DNA of 7,768 nt, from positions 1 to 7,768 of the forward strand of contig CAIMUD010000185.1 of the NCBI GenBank assembly GCA_903844585.1. The letters run 5' to 3'. The notes below the pieces were generated by a model, which made no database searches, was not told the DNA's origin, and was given only the letters and a program-made list of their open reading frames with translations. Each line of letters starts with the position of its first letter. The first letter of the stretch is position 1. Made by a program: the position numbers and the translations under genes. Shown piece after piece: positions 1-6,640 of the stretch. This stretch comes from an uncultured Actinomycetes bacterium. GTDB lineage: Bacteria; Actinomycetota; Actinomycetes; Nanopelagicales; Nanopelagicaceae.

Positions 1-1088
1 ATGAAATCAATTACTTCGACGCTGCCAGGTGTACAGATTCGTCCAAGATCATTTCGTCCGAGATCAACTAACATTAAATGTTCGGCACGTTCTTTCGGAT
101 CTGCCAGTAACTCTTCACCTAAACGGTGATCCTCATCAGCCGATGCAGAGCGCTTGCGTGTACCAGCAATCGGATGGACCATCACTTCTTTACCAGTCAC
201 CTTGACCAACGCCTCAGGACTTGATCCAACGACTTCGATGCCATCTGTAAATCTAAAAAGGTACATATACGGACTTGGATTGTGCAGTCGAAGCGCACGA
301 TAAACGTCAATTGCATCAGCCCTGCATTCCATCGTAAATCTCTGTGAGAGGACCACTTGAAAAGCTTCACCGGAAAGAATTTCTTCCTTTATTGTCGCGA
401 TTTTTGAAATGAATTCATCTTCAGAAATATTGCGCTCGAACTCAGGTTGATCAGCGCCTTGAATTTCATCAACAAATCCAGGCAGTGGCTTACGCAAATC
501 TTCTTCCATACGATCAAGACGAGATATGGCGTCTGCAAAGGCTTCGTCGACGCGACCATCTGTTCCATCCCAATTAATGGCATTTGCAATCAAAGTGATG
601 GTGCCTTCTGCGTGATCTAAAACGGCTAAATCACTGGTCAACATAAATGCTAACTCTGGAATCGGGATGTCTTTGTTGGCAAGCTCCGGTAATTTCTCAA
701 GTCTTCGCACTGAGTCGTAACCCATGTAACCAACTAATCCTCCAGTTAACGGTGGCAAGCCAGCGATTTTTGGAGATTTCAGATGAGCGGCTGAAAGTTT
801 TAGCGCATGTAATGGATCAATTCCTGTCGGTGCACCTGCAGGAGCTGTGCCAACCCAGATTGCTTTTCCATCTTTTTCGCTAAGAGTTGCTGCGCTATGT
901 ACGCCTATGAATGAATATCTAGCCCACGCGCCACCGTGTTCTGCTGATTCAAGTAAGAATGTAGAAGGCTTGCTCTGCGCAAGTTTTCGGTAAACACCAA
1001 GCGGTGTCTCGCCATCGGCAAGAAGCTTGCGATACACCGGAATGACGTTATTGGTTTGAGCATAAGTACGAAATTCTTCTAAATTCAT
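1..1088 (-). CDS. trpE: Anthranilate synthase component I, 5' part (runs off the left edge)
   Basis: This is the large subunit of anthranilate synthase, which with a glutamine amidotransferase partner (TrpG, not in the window) makes anthranilate from chorismate, the first step of tryptophan synthesis. I translated it by hand from the ATG at 1088: 362 codons stay open to the edge, so about the last quarter to third of a typical 500-residue TrpE is missing. Visible motifs are LLES at residues 45-48 (the N-terminal tryptophan feedback site), NPSPYM at 270-275, GSSPE at 288-292, PIAGTR at 306-311 and LVDLGRNDLGR at 340-350; the last four belong to the chorismate-binding catalytic domain. The LLES and NPSPYM elements favour TrpE over PabB or isochorismate synthase. 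An AAAGG Shine-Dalgarno lies 9 bases before the ATG, inside the end of hisI. The start is 2 bases after the hisI stop, so it is probably translationally coupled to the his genes. Confidence 0.95.
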   Translation of the reverse strand, partial: MNLEEFRTYAQTNNVIPVYRKLLADGETPLGVYRKLAQSKPSTFLLESAEHGGAWARYSFIGVHSAATLSEKDGKAIWVGTAPAGAPTGIDPLHALKLSAAHLKSPKIAGLPPLTGGLVGYMGYDSVRRLEKLPELANKDIPIPELAFMLTSDLAVLDHAEGTITLIANAINWDGTDGRVDEAFADAISRLDRMEEDLRKPLPGFVDEIQGADQPEFERNISEDEFISKIATIKEEILSGEAFQVVLSQRFTMECRADAIDVYRALRLHNPSPYMYLFRFTDGIEVVGSSPEALVKVTGKEVMVHPIAGTRKRSASADEDHRLGEELLADPKERAEHLMLVDLGRNDLGRICTPGSVEVIDF

Positions 1089-1090
1089 TC

Positions 1091-1447
1091 TTACTCGCCT
1101 TTATGCGACGGAGTCGAAACGCCGCGATGGAAGCAGCTCTGCTCCCCTGTGTGACATGCGGGGCCGTGCTGATTTACCTTAAGTAAAATTGCATCGCCAT
1201 CGCAATCAACAGAAATAGATACAACGCCTTGGGTATTGCCTGACGTTGCACCTTTCTCCCACAGTTCATTTCTGCTTCGGCTCCAATAAGTTGCGCGGCC
1301 ACTTTCAATTGTTAGCGCAAGTGATTCTGCGCTCATGTATGCAAGCATCAAGACTTCACCAGTGTGTGCATCTTGAGCGATTGCCGGGATAAGAAGAGTG
1401 GGATCTTTAAGTAGCGCAAGAACTTCCGGTGACAGGCTCGCACTCAT
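1091..1447 (-). CDS. hisI: Phosphoribosyl-AMP cyclohydrolase
   Basis: HisI opens the adenine ring of phosphoribosyl-AMP, the third step of histidine synthesis, in the cytoplasm. The protein has 118 residues, the size of a single-function HisI; there is no fused HisE pyrophosphohydrolase domain. The family signature is intact: [13 protein letters not shown] at about 58-70, the metal-binding DCDGD at 81-85 (Asp81, Asp83, Asp85) and the zinc cysteines Cys82, Cys98 (in GPACHTGE) and Cys105 (in SCFH). The ATG at 1447 follows the hisF stop by 14 bases, the widest gap in the operon, with AAGG 12 bases before it. The start agrees with the usual N-terminal length before the conserved GEVLMLAYM block. 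Because HisE is not fused or adjacent, it must be encoded elsewhere, commonly next to hisG in Actinobacteria. Confidence 0.97.
   Translation of the reverse strand: MSASLSPEVLALLKDPTLLIPAIAQDAHTGEVLMLAYMSAESLALTIESGRATYWSRSRNELWEKGATSGNTQGVVSISVDCDGDAILLKVNQHGPACHTGEQSCFHRGVSTPSHKGE
1098..1102 (-). promoter_or_regulatory. Ribosome binding site for trpE
   Basis: AAAGG on the minus strand lies inside the last codons of hisI, 9 bases before the trpE ATG. It fixes the trpE start at 1088 and shows that trpE has its own ribosome entry even though it begins 2 bases after hisI. No separate promoter is obvious at this junction. Confidence 0.6.
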
Positions 1448-1461
1448 GCGCTTATTCTGCC

Positions 1462-2235
1462 TTAGAAAGCTGCAGGCGTGCGCACGGAATATCCCTGCTC
1501 GCGTAGGTAGCTCTTCACATCGCTAATGCGATGAACTCCAAAGTGAAAGACGCTTGCTGCCAATAAAGCGTCCGCGCCGGCATCGAGAGCATGTGCAAAA
1601 TCTTCAAGTGCACCCGCTCCTCCACTTGCGATAAGTGGCACATGAGCAACTTCCCGCACCGCCTTGATCATGCCGATGTCATAACCTGCACGAGTTCCAT
1701 CAGCATCCATCGAATTTAAAAGAATTTCTCCGACTCCAAGTGCGCAGGCTTTTTCGACCCACTCGAGGGCATCTAACTCTGCACTTTTACGACCACCGTG
1801 AGTTGTAACTTCAAAACCTGATGCACTTCTAGCTCTTCTTGCGTCGACTGAGAGAACTAATACCTGTGAACCAAAACGATCTGCAATTTCAGCAATTAGC
1901 TGTGGGCGTTCGATTGCAGCAGTATTAATAGAAACTTTATCGGCTCCAGCGCGCAATAATTTATCTACATCGTCTGCGCTTCTAATACCACCACCAACTG
2001 TAAGAGGTATAAATACTTCTTCCGCAGTTCTACGAACGACATCGAGTGTTGTTTCTCGTCCTGAACTGCTTGCAGAAATATCCAAAAATGTTAATTCGTC
2101 AGCACCTTCATAGTTATATGTAGCCGCCATCTCGACGGGATCGCCAGCATCGGTGAGGTCAACAAAATTAACGCCCTTGACTACGCGGCCATCTGTGACA
2201 TCAAGGCATGGAATTATGCGAATAGATAGCGTCAT
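1462..2235 (-). CDS. hisF: Imidazole glycerol phosphate synthase, cyclase subunit
   Basis: HisF is the (beta/alpha)8-barrel cyclase that takes ammonia from HisH and converts PRFAR to imidazole glycerol phosphate and AICAR. The 257 residues are full length for the family. Asp12 (in IIPCLDV) and Asp131 (in LSVDARR) match the two catalytic aspartates. The phosphate-binding parts of the barrel are visible as LTVGGGIR at 78-85, INTAA at 103-107, LNSMDADGT at 173-181 and ASGGAGA at 203-209. The ATG at 2235 overlaps the hisA stop in ATGA, which suggests translational coupling; a GGAG sits 11 bases upstream, rather far. The partner hisH is one gene further upstream, so both subunits come from one transcript. 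The stretch between Asp131 and EVTTHGG is a little longer than minimal, as I recall also from mycobacterial HisF. Confidence 0.98.
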   Translation of the reverse strand: MTLSIRIIPCLDVTDGRVVKGVNFVDLTDAGDPVEMAATYNYEGADELTFLDISASSSGRETTLDVVRRTAEEVFIPLTVGGGIRSADDVDKLLRAGADKVSINTAAIERPQLIAEIADRFGSQVLVLSVDARRARSASGFEVTTHGGRKSAELDALEWVEKACALGVGEILLNSMDADGTRAGYDIGMIKAVREVAHVPLIASGGAGALEDFAHALDAGADALLAASVFHFGVHRISDVKSYLREQGYSVRTPAAF

Positions 2236-2960
2236 GACTTTGTTAGCTCCAAAGCTTCACTCAGGGTAAAAGCACCTGCATAAAGCGCCTTGCCAACAAT
2301 GGCACCTTCAACACCAGTGCCAACCATTTTTGCAAGGGCAACGATGTCGTTGAGTGAAGAGATTCCACCACTTGCAACAACTGGCTTAGTTGTCACTGCA
2401 CATACCTCTTTAAGTAAATCTAAGTTTGGACCTTTAAGAGTTCCATCTTTTGTTACATCAGTAACCACATATCGAGTGCAACCATCGCGTTCGAGACGTT
2501 CGATTGTTTCAAAAAGGTCACCGCCTTCTTCCGTCCATCCACGCGCTGCTAAAACATGTCCTCGAACATCTAGCCCGACAGCGATGCGATCACCGAACTC
2601 ACCAATAACGCGTGAAGTCCACTCCGGATTTTCTAGCGCAGCGGTGCCAAGGTTTACTCGAGTGCAACCGGTCGCAAGAGCCCGCTTCAGTGATTCGTCA
2701 TCTCGGATTCCGCCAGAAAGTTCGACTTTAATATCGAGAGCACCAACAACCTCTGCTAGTAATTTTGCATTTTCACCGCGGCCAAAAGCTGCGTCAAGAT
2801 CTACTAGGTGCAACCATTCGGCACCATTACTTTGAAATTCAAGTGCAACTTCAAGTGGAGAACCGTAAATACTTTCGCGATCTAGTTCGCCTTGAACGAG
2901 ACGAACAGCGCGTCCATCTTTTACATCAACCGCCGGAAGTAACTCAAGATATTTACTCAT
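2232..2960 (-). CDS. priA: ProFAR isomerase, probably bifunctional HisA/TrpF (PriA)
   Basis: This is the (beta/alpha)8-barrel isomerase that converts ProFAR to PRFAR in histidine synthesis. In Actinobacteria the same enzyme usually also isomerises phosphoribosyl-anthranilate for tryptophan synthesis. With the start chosen here it has 242 residues. Visible residues that match PriA are Asp12 (general base, in PAVDVKDGR), Arg20, Ser82 in LSGGIRDD, Asp131 in GLDV, Arg140-Gly-Trp142 in the active-site loop, and Asp172 in TKDGT (general acid). The RGW loop is what PriA uses to accept both substrates. I chose the ATG at 2960 because it forms ATGA with the hisH stop and gives an N-terminus ([13 protein letters not shown]) like other HisA proteins. 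A TTG at 2975 would add five residues and has no better ribosome site. Neither start has a clear Shine-Dalgarno, so coupling to hisH is likely. Dual activity is inferred. Confidence 0.95.
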   Translation of the reverse strand: MSKYLELLPAVDVKDGRAVRLVQGELDRESIYGSPLEVALEFQSNGAEWLHLVDLDAAFGRGENAKLLAEVVGALDIKVELSGGIRDDESLKRALATGCTRVNLGTAALENPEWTSRVIGEFGDRIAVGLDVRGHVLAARGWTEEGGDLFETIERLERDGCTRYVVTDVTKDGTLKGPNLDLLKEVCAVTTKPVVASGGISSLNDIVALAKMVGTGVEGAIVGKALYAGAFTLSEALELTKS

Positions 2961-3559
2961 ATTGATTCGACCCAATTTTTAATTAGCTTAAGTCCAGCAG
3001 CTCCAGATTTTTCCGGATGAAACTGTGTTGCCATAACTGGGCCATCTTCTACGGCTGCAAGAAACTTCTCCCCATAGGTTGTCCACGCTTGGGTAGTTCC
3101 GACCGCCTTCTTTGCTGCATAGCTGTGTACAAAGTAAAAAGATTCCTCTTCTACTCCACTAAATATCTTTGATCTTCCATCAATGACCACGGTATTCCAT
3201 CCCATGTGAGGAAGGACTGGAGCTTGAATTTTCGAAATACTTTCGTTCCAGATTCCCACTCCGCCATTTGGCGCAACACCAGCATGTTCATCACCATCTC
3301 GAAAAAGGATCTGCATACCCACACAGATACCAAGAGTTGCATTGCCAGCCTTCGCACGTTCTCTCACTATTTGATCGCCGCCAACACTTTGCAGCCCACG
3401 CATACATGAGGCAAAGGCGCCAACACCTGGAACAACTAGCCCTTTTGCGGCAAGGGCAACGCTTCGATCGTTTGTAACAACAACCTTTACACCACTTGCT
3501 TCAAAGGCGCGCTGAGCTGATCGAAGATTTCCAGAACCGTAATCAAGAATTGCAATCAA
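2957..3559 (-). CDS. hisH: Imidazole glycerol phosphate synthase, glutaminase subunit
   Basis: HisH is the class I glutamine amidotransferase that releases ammonia from glutamine and channels it to HisF. It has 200 residues, normal for the family. The catalytic triad is visible: Cys79 in GICVGMQ, His181 and Glu183 in TQFHPEKSG. The oxyanion-strand motif PGVGAF lies at 44-49, and LPHMGWN at 116-122 is a HisH hallmark. The start codon is TTG: upstream in frame there is no ATG, GTG or other TTG before a stop at 3575-3577, and the conserved [10 protein letters not shown] follows at once, so TTG 3559 is the only ordinary start. AAAGG lies 12 bases upstream, in the end of hisB. The gene begins 2 bases after hisB and its stop overlaps the hisA start. 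Confidence 0.97.
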   Translation of the reverse strand: MIAILDYGSGNLRSAQRAFEASGVKVVVTNDRSVALAAKGLVVPGVGAFASCMRGLQSVGGDQIVRERAKAGNATLGICVGMQILFRDGDEHAGVAPNGGVGIWNESISKIQAPVLPHMGWNTVVIDGRSKIFSGVEEESFYFVHSYAAKKAVGTTQAWTTYGEKFLAAVEDGPVMATQFHPEKSGAAGLKLIKNWVESI

Positions 3560-3561
3560 TG

Positions 3562-4146
3562 TTAGAGAGAGCCTTTAGTGGATGGGACTCCCGCTATTCC
3601 ACCATCAAGTTTGACTGCGTCACGCAGTGCGCGAGCCACTGCTTTAAATTGCGCTTCAAATACGTGGTGAGCATTGCGTCCTTCTAGTACGCGCACATGT
3701 AGAGCTATGCGCGCTTCAGCAACTATTGATTCCCAAATATGACGGCCAAGAGTTGTATCGAAGGTTCCGATGAGTTCGACAATTTCTGGCTGACGATGAA
3801 CTAAATATGGGCGACCTGATAGATCTACAGCTGCTTGAACCAAAACTTCATCAAGTGGGACCATCGCATCACCAAATCTTCGAATTCCAACTTTGTCGCC
3901 GAGAGCTTCACGAAGTGCTTGCCCAAAAGCGAGTGAGGTGTCTTCAACTGTGTGGTGAGAATCAACATCAACATCACCACTGGTTTTCACTGTCAGATTA
4001 AAACCAGAGTGCTTTCCAAGTTGAGAGAGCATGTGATCGAAGAATGGAACGCCCGTATCAACTGAAATCGCACCTTCGCCATCGAGGTTGAGTTCGACCA
4101 GAACATGGGACTCTTTTGTCTTTCGTTCAACTCGTGCTGTTCTCAT
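3562..4146 (-). CDS. hisB: Imidazoleglycerol-phosphate dehydratase
   Basis: HisB removes water from imidazole glycerol phosphate to give imidazole acetol phosphate, using two manganese ions. The 194 residues make a single-function enzyme; the histidinol-phosphatase domain fused in enterobacteria is absent. The metal-binding motifs of the two related halves are intact: FDHML at 36-40, HHTVEDT at 64-70 (His64, His65, Glu68) and [15 protein letters not shown] at 160-174 (His160, His161, Glu164). The C-terminal PSTKGSL is typical. The ATG at 4146 shares one base with the hisC stop (TAATG), and a good GGAG lies 7 bases upstream, so both coupling and a normal ribosome site support the start. Because the phosphatase is not fused, histidinol phosphate must be dephosphorylated by an enzyme encoded elsewhere. 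Confidence 0.98.
   Translation of the reverse strand: MRTARVERKTKESHVLVELNLDGEGAISVDTGVPFFDHMLSQLGKHSGFNLTVKTSGDVDVDSHHTVEDTSLAFGQALREALGDKVGIRRFGDAMVPLDEVLVQAAVDLSGRPYLVHRQPEIVELIGTFDTTLGRHIWESIVAEARIALHVRVLEGRNAHHVFEAQFKAVARALRDAVKLDGGIAGVPSTKGSL
3572..3576 (-). promoter_or_regulatory. Ribosome binding site for the TTG start of hisH
   Basis: AAAGG on the minus strand lies within the last codons of hisB, 12 bases before the TTG start of hisH. The spacing is longer than ideal, as also seen before hisF (GGAG, 11 bases) and hisI (AAGG, 12 bases). It supports the TTG as a genuine start, probably helped by reinitiation after hisB. Confidence 0.5.
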
Positions 4147-5252
4147 TATTTATCTCCATTCAGGCACTTGCTTAGAGCATTTATAAACTTCTTATTTTCA
4201 GCGTCATTGCCGATCGTTACTCTTATGTGACCTGATAATCCCACATCTCTGATCAGAACTCCTCGATCTAACATCATCTGCCAAAGTTGTGGCGCGGGAA
4301 TATCAAAACCAGTGATGAGAATGAAGTTTGCTGCACTTGGAATTACCATCAAACCGAGAGCTTCAACATCTGCCACAACTTTCTTACGTGACTCAATGAG
4401 TTTAGCGACGGTGCCAAGTAATTGCCCTCGATATTCAAGGGCAACCTCAGCAACGGCTTGAGTTATCGCACTCAGGTGATATGGAAGTCGAACCAATAAA
4501 AGCGCCTCTACAAGTTGTGGATGCGCCACGAGATATCCAAGTCTTGCGCCCGCAAGCGAAAATGCTTTACTCATCGTGCGAATTACCACAACGTTTGGAT
4601 ATTGGTTAATAAGAGTTACCGCTGAATCTTCCTCATCGAACTCTGCATAAGCTTCATCAATTACGAGTAACCCTGCTTCACCCTTTGTTGCTTCTGCCAT
4701 TACTTTGATATCACTGAGCGATGTTTTCGTACCTGTTGGATTATTGGGAGTAGTTATAAATGTGAGTGCAGGGGAAATCTGCTGAACTTGTTTCAGTGCA
4801 ACATCGATATCAAGTGTGAAGTCAGCTCTACGTCCACCGTCATGCCACTGGACACCAGTAACCTTTGCAATTAGTGGATGCATCGAATATGACGGTGTGA
4901 ACCCCAGTGTTGGCCTGGAGCCAAAAGCTAGATAGAGACTCTGAATAATTTCGTTGCTACCATTTGCAGCCCAAATATTTTCTACACCAAATGAAGTGCC
5001 AGATTGTTCATTAATGAACTCGGAAAGTTTTCTTCTAAGAGCGCTCGCATCCCTATCTGGGTATCGGTTGAGAGTTGCGGCGACTTGTGCAACGCGCGTA
5101 GTAATCGCATCTACGAGAGCTGGTGAAGGAGCATATGGATTTTCATTTGTATTCAGTGTCGCTTCAGCTAAAACTTGTGGTGCCCCATATGGAGATAACG
5201 CTGCAAGATCACGGCGCAGTGGAAGCCATGACGGCCATTGTTTTTCGCTCAT
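4146..5252 (-). CDS. hisC: Histidinol-phosphate aminotransferase
   Basis: HisC moves an amino group from glutamate to imidazole acetol phosphate, giving histidinol phosphate. It is a cytoplasmic fold-type I PLP enzyme of 368 residues, about the normal length. Visible features are NENPY at 36-40, RYPD at 63-66, NGSNE at 97-101 for cofactor phosphate binding, PNNPTG at 169-174, DEAY at 199-202 (the aspartate pairs with the PLP ring nitrogen), [13 protein letters not shown] at 228-240 with the Schiff-base lysine at Lys229 and a phosphate-binding Arg237, and the substrate-carboxylate arginine at Arg344 in GHIRVTIG. The ATG at 5252 overlaps the hisD stop (ATGA) and has GGAG 5 bases upstream. Related aminotransferases for aromatic amino acids share these motifs, but the position inside a his operon makes HisC the clear reading. 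Confidence 0.97.
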   Translation of the reverse strand: MSEKQWPSWLPLRRDLAALSPYGAPQVLAEATLNTNENPYAPSPALVDAITTRVAQVAATLNRYPDRDASALRRKLSEFINEQSGTSFGVENIWAANGSNEIIQSLYLAFGSRPTLGFTPSYSMHPLIAKVTGVQWHDGGRRADFTLDIDVALKQVQQISPALTFITTPNNPTGTKTSLSDIKVMAEATKGEAGLLVIDEAYAEFDEEDSAVTLINQYPNVVVIRTMSKAFSLAGARLGYLVAHPQLVEALLLVRLPYHLSAITQAVAEVALEYRGQLLGTVAKLIESRKKVVADVEALGLMVIPSAANFILITGFDIPAPQLWQMMLDRGVLIRDVGLSGHIRVTIGNDAENKKFINALSKCLNGDK

Positions 5253-6571
5253 GGTTTCTCCAACCGCGCAGTCATCGCCTCGCCATGTGCTGGGAGGTCT
5301 TCTGACTTTGCCAGAGTAATAACCGTCTCAGCAATATCTTCAAATGCTTCTTTGCTGTATTGGATGAAATGTAAACCACGTAAAAAAGTTTGGACTGAAA
5401 GTCCGCTGCTGTGGCAAGCACATCCACCAGTTGGCAAGACGTGATTTGACCCAGCTGAATAATCTCCTAGAGAAACTGGAGAGAAGCGACCGATGAAAAC
5501 TGCACCGGCGTTGCGAATCATTTCTGCATCGCTAGATGCGTTCCGCGTTTGAATTTCAAGGTGCTCTGCGGCATAGGCATTAACAACGTCGATTCCTTGT
5601 TTGACTGAATCGACGATTGCAATTGCAGATTGCACTCCCCCGAGAGCAATGCGAATTCTTTCTGCGTGTTTTGTTTTGGGTACCCGGTCAGCAATCTCTT
5701 TTTCAACTTCTTCGGCAAGCTTGATCGAGGTAGTAACTAGTACTGCCGCTGCGATGACATCGTGTTCTGCTTGGCTTATTAAGTCAGTTGCTACATCAGA
5801 TGCAATCGCGCTTTCATCGGCCAAAATCGCAATCTCAGTTGGGCCTGCCTCGGAATCTATTCCGACTAGTCCGCGTAGCGCACGCTTTGCAGCCGCAACA
5901 TAAATATTGCCAGGACCTGTAACAAGATCGCATTTCTCGCAAAGGTTCTCCATACCGTAAGCGAAAAGCGCAATCGCTTGCGCTCCTCCCACTGCATAAA
6001 CCTCTGTCACGCCAAGTAGCGCGCAAGCAGCAAGAATTGTTGGGTGCGGAAGACCTCCGAAATCTTTTTGTGGTGGGGATGCAACTGCAATACTTCTGAC
6101 CTTGGCGATCTGCGCAGGAATGACATTCATCAATACTGAACTTGGATAAACAGCTCGCCCACCCGGAACATAAAGGCCAACGCGATCTACTGGAACCCAC
6201 TTCTCGGTAACGATCCCGCCATCCACAACTTTCGTACTTTTTTCACCTCGTACTTGATCGTTATGTACTTTCTTAATTCGCTCCGCCGATAATTCAAGGG
6301 CTACACGAACTTTGGGGTCTAGCTCCTTAAGCGCTTTAGCTAACGCTTCTTCTGGAACTCTGACTCCCGTTGGCTTAACTCCATCAAATTCAAGTGCCAG
6401 ATCTAGTAAGTCACTTTCATTGCCATTTTTCACGCGAAGAAGAATTGGTTCGATTAACTTCATTGCAGCTGAAATATCTAGAACTGCTCTTGGCAGTTCA
6501 CTTTGATATTGCGATTTACTTAGCGCTCGGCCGCGGAAATCTACTCTGCGAATCGATACCGGCTCTGTCAT
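5249..6571 (-). CDS. hisD: Histidinol dehydrogenase
   Basis: HisD carries out the last two steps of histidine synthesis, oxidising L-histidinol to histidine with two NAD and a bound zinc. From the ATG at 6571 it has 440 residues, the usual size. Zinc ligands are visible as Gln267 and His270 in SQAEHD, Asp370 in [14 protein letters not shown] and His429 in [11 protein letters not shown]. The catalytic Glu336-His337 lies in [10 protein letters not shown]. The VGLYVPGG block (131-138) and [11 protein letters not shown] (219-229) are also typical. A GTG at 6592 would add seven residues. I prefer the ATG because the N-terminus then reads like other actinobacterial HisD proteins, and because a -10-like TACACT sits 7 bases before it. 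Neither start has a Shine-Dalgarno, unlike most genes downstream, which fits a leaderless mRNA. It is the first gene of the his operon. Confidence 0.96.
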   Translation of the reverse strand: MTEPVSIRRVDFRGRALSKSQYQSELPRAVLDISAAMKLIEPILLRVKNGNESDLLDLALEFDGVKPTGVRVPEEALAKALKELDPKVRVALELSAERIKKVHNDQVRGEKSTKVVDGGIVTEKWVPVDRVGLYVPGGRAVYPSSVLMNVIPAQIAKVRSIAVASPPQKDFGGLPHPTILAACALLGVTEVYAVGGAQAIALFAYGMENLCEKCDLVTGPGNIYVAAAKRALRGLVGIDSEAGPTEIAILADESAIASDVATDLISQAEHDVIAAAVLVTTSIKLAEEVEKEIADRVPKTKHAERIRIALGGVQSAIAIVDSVKQGIDVVNAYAAEHLEIQTRNASSDAEMIRNAGAVFIGRFSPVSLGDYSAGSNHVLPTGGCACHSSGLSVQTFLRGLHFIQYSKEAFEDIAETVITLAKSEDLPAHGEAMTARLEKP

Positions 6572-6578
6572 GGGAGAA

Positions 6579-6584
6579 AGTGTA
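6579..6584 (-). promoter_or_regulatory. Putative -10 element of a leaderless hisD promoter (TACACT)
   Basis: TACACT matches the actinobacterial -10 pattern TAnnnT. It ends 7 bases before the proposed hisD ATG at 6571, so transcription would begin at or next to the A of the start codon and give a leaderless mRNA. No convincing -35 hexamer is seen; the bases about 17 upstream are GCCACC. The lack of any Shine-Dalgarno before hisD, against GGAG or AAAGG before most genes downstream, supports this. It is an inference from spacing and pattern only. Confidence 0.5.
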
Positions 6585-6598
6585 CTTGCCACGTTTTG

Positions 6599-6621
6599 GC
6601 TGGTGGCGAGTAATAACCAGC
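6599..6621 (-). repeat. Inverted repeat upstream of hisD (GCTGGT / ACCAGC)
   Basis: On the minus strand GCTGGT (6621-6616) and ACCAGC (6604-6599) form perfect 6-base arms around an 11-base loop. There is no T-run after it, so it is not a convincing terminator for dnaE. It lies at and upstream of the expected -35 position of the hisD promoter, where an operator could sit. A second, shorter inverted repeat, GCCAC (6607-6603) with GTGGC (6592-6588), overlaps it. Arms this short may occur by chance. Confidence 0.3.
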
Positions 6622-6640
6622 GGTTTAGGTAAGTAGTGGC

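Noticed and set aside
647..883. Plus-strand 78-codon frame opposite trpE
   Set aside because: The opposite strand carries an unbroken trpE reading frame with LLES and catalytic motifs on either side, so this frame is a shadow.
2290..2835. A 181-codon open frame on the plus strand, opposite hisA
   Set aside because: It lies entirely antisense to well-conserved hisA, is rich in Ser, Arg and Pro with no recognisable domain, and is best explained as a shadow of the codon pattern of the real gene.
4954..5319. Plus-strand open frame across the hisC/hisD junction
   Set aside because: It is antisense to the catalytic and N-terminal parts of two strongly supported genes, and its low-complexity composition shows no family motif.
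5835..6200. Minus-strand 121-codon frame inside hisD
   Set aside because: It overlaps the conserved hisD frame in another register, is rich in Arg, Ser and Cys, and shows no motif.
6599..6621. Rho-independent terminator after dnaE
   Set aside because: The stem is only 6 bases with an 11-base loop and no T-run follows.
6572..6640. T-box or His leader-peptide attenuator before hisD
   Set aside because: The gap is only 69 bases, with no short frame carrying a run of His codons and no room for the long T-box fold.
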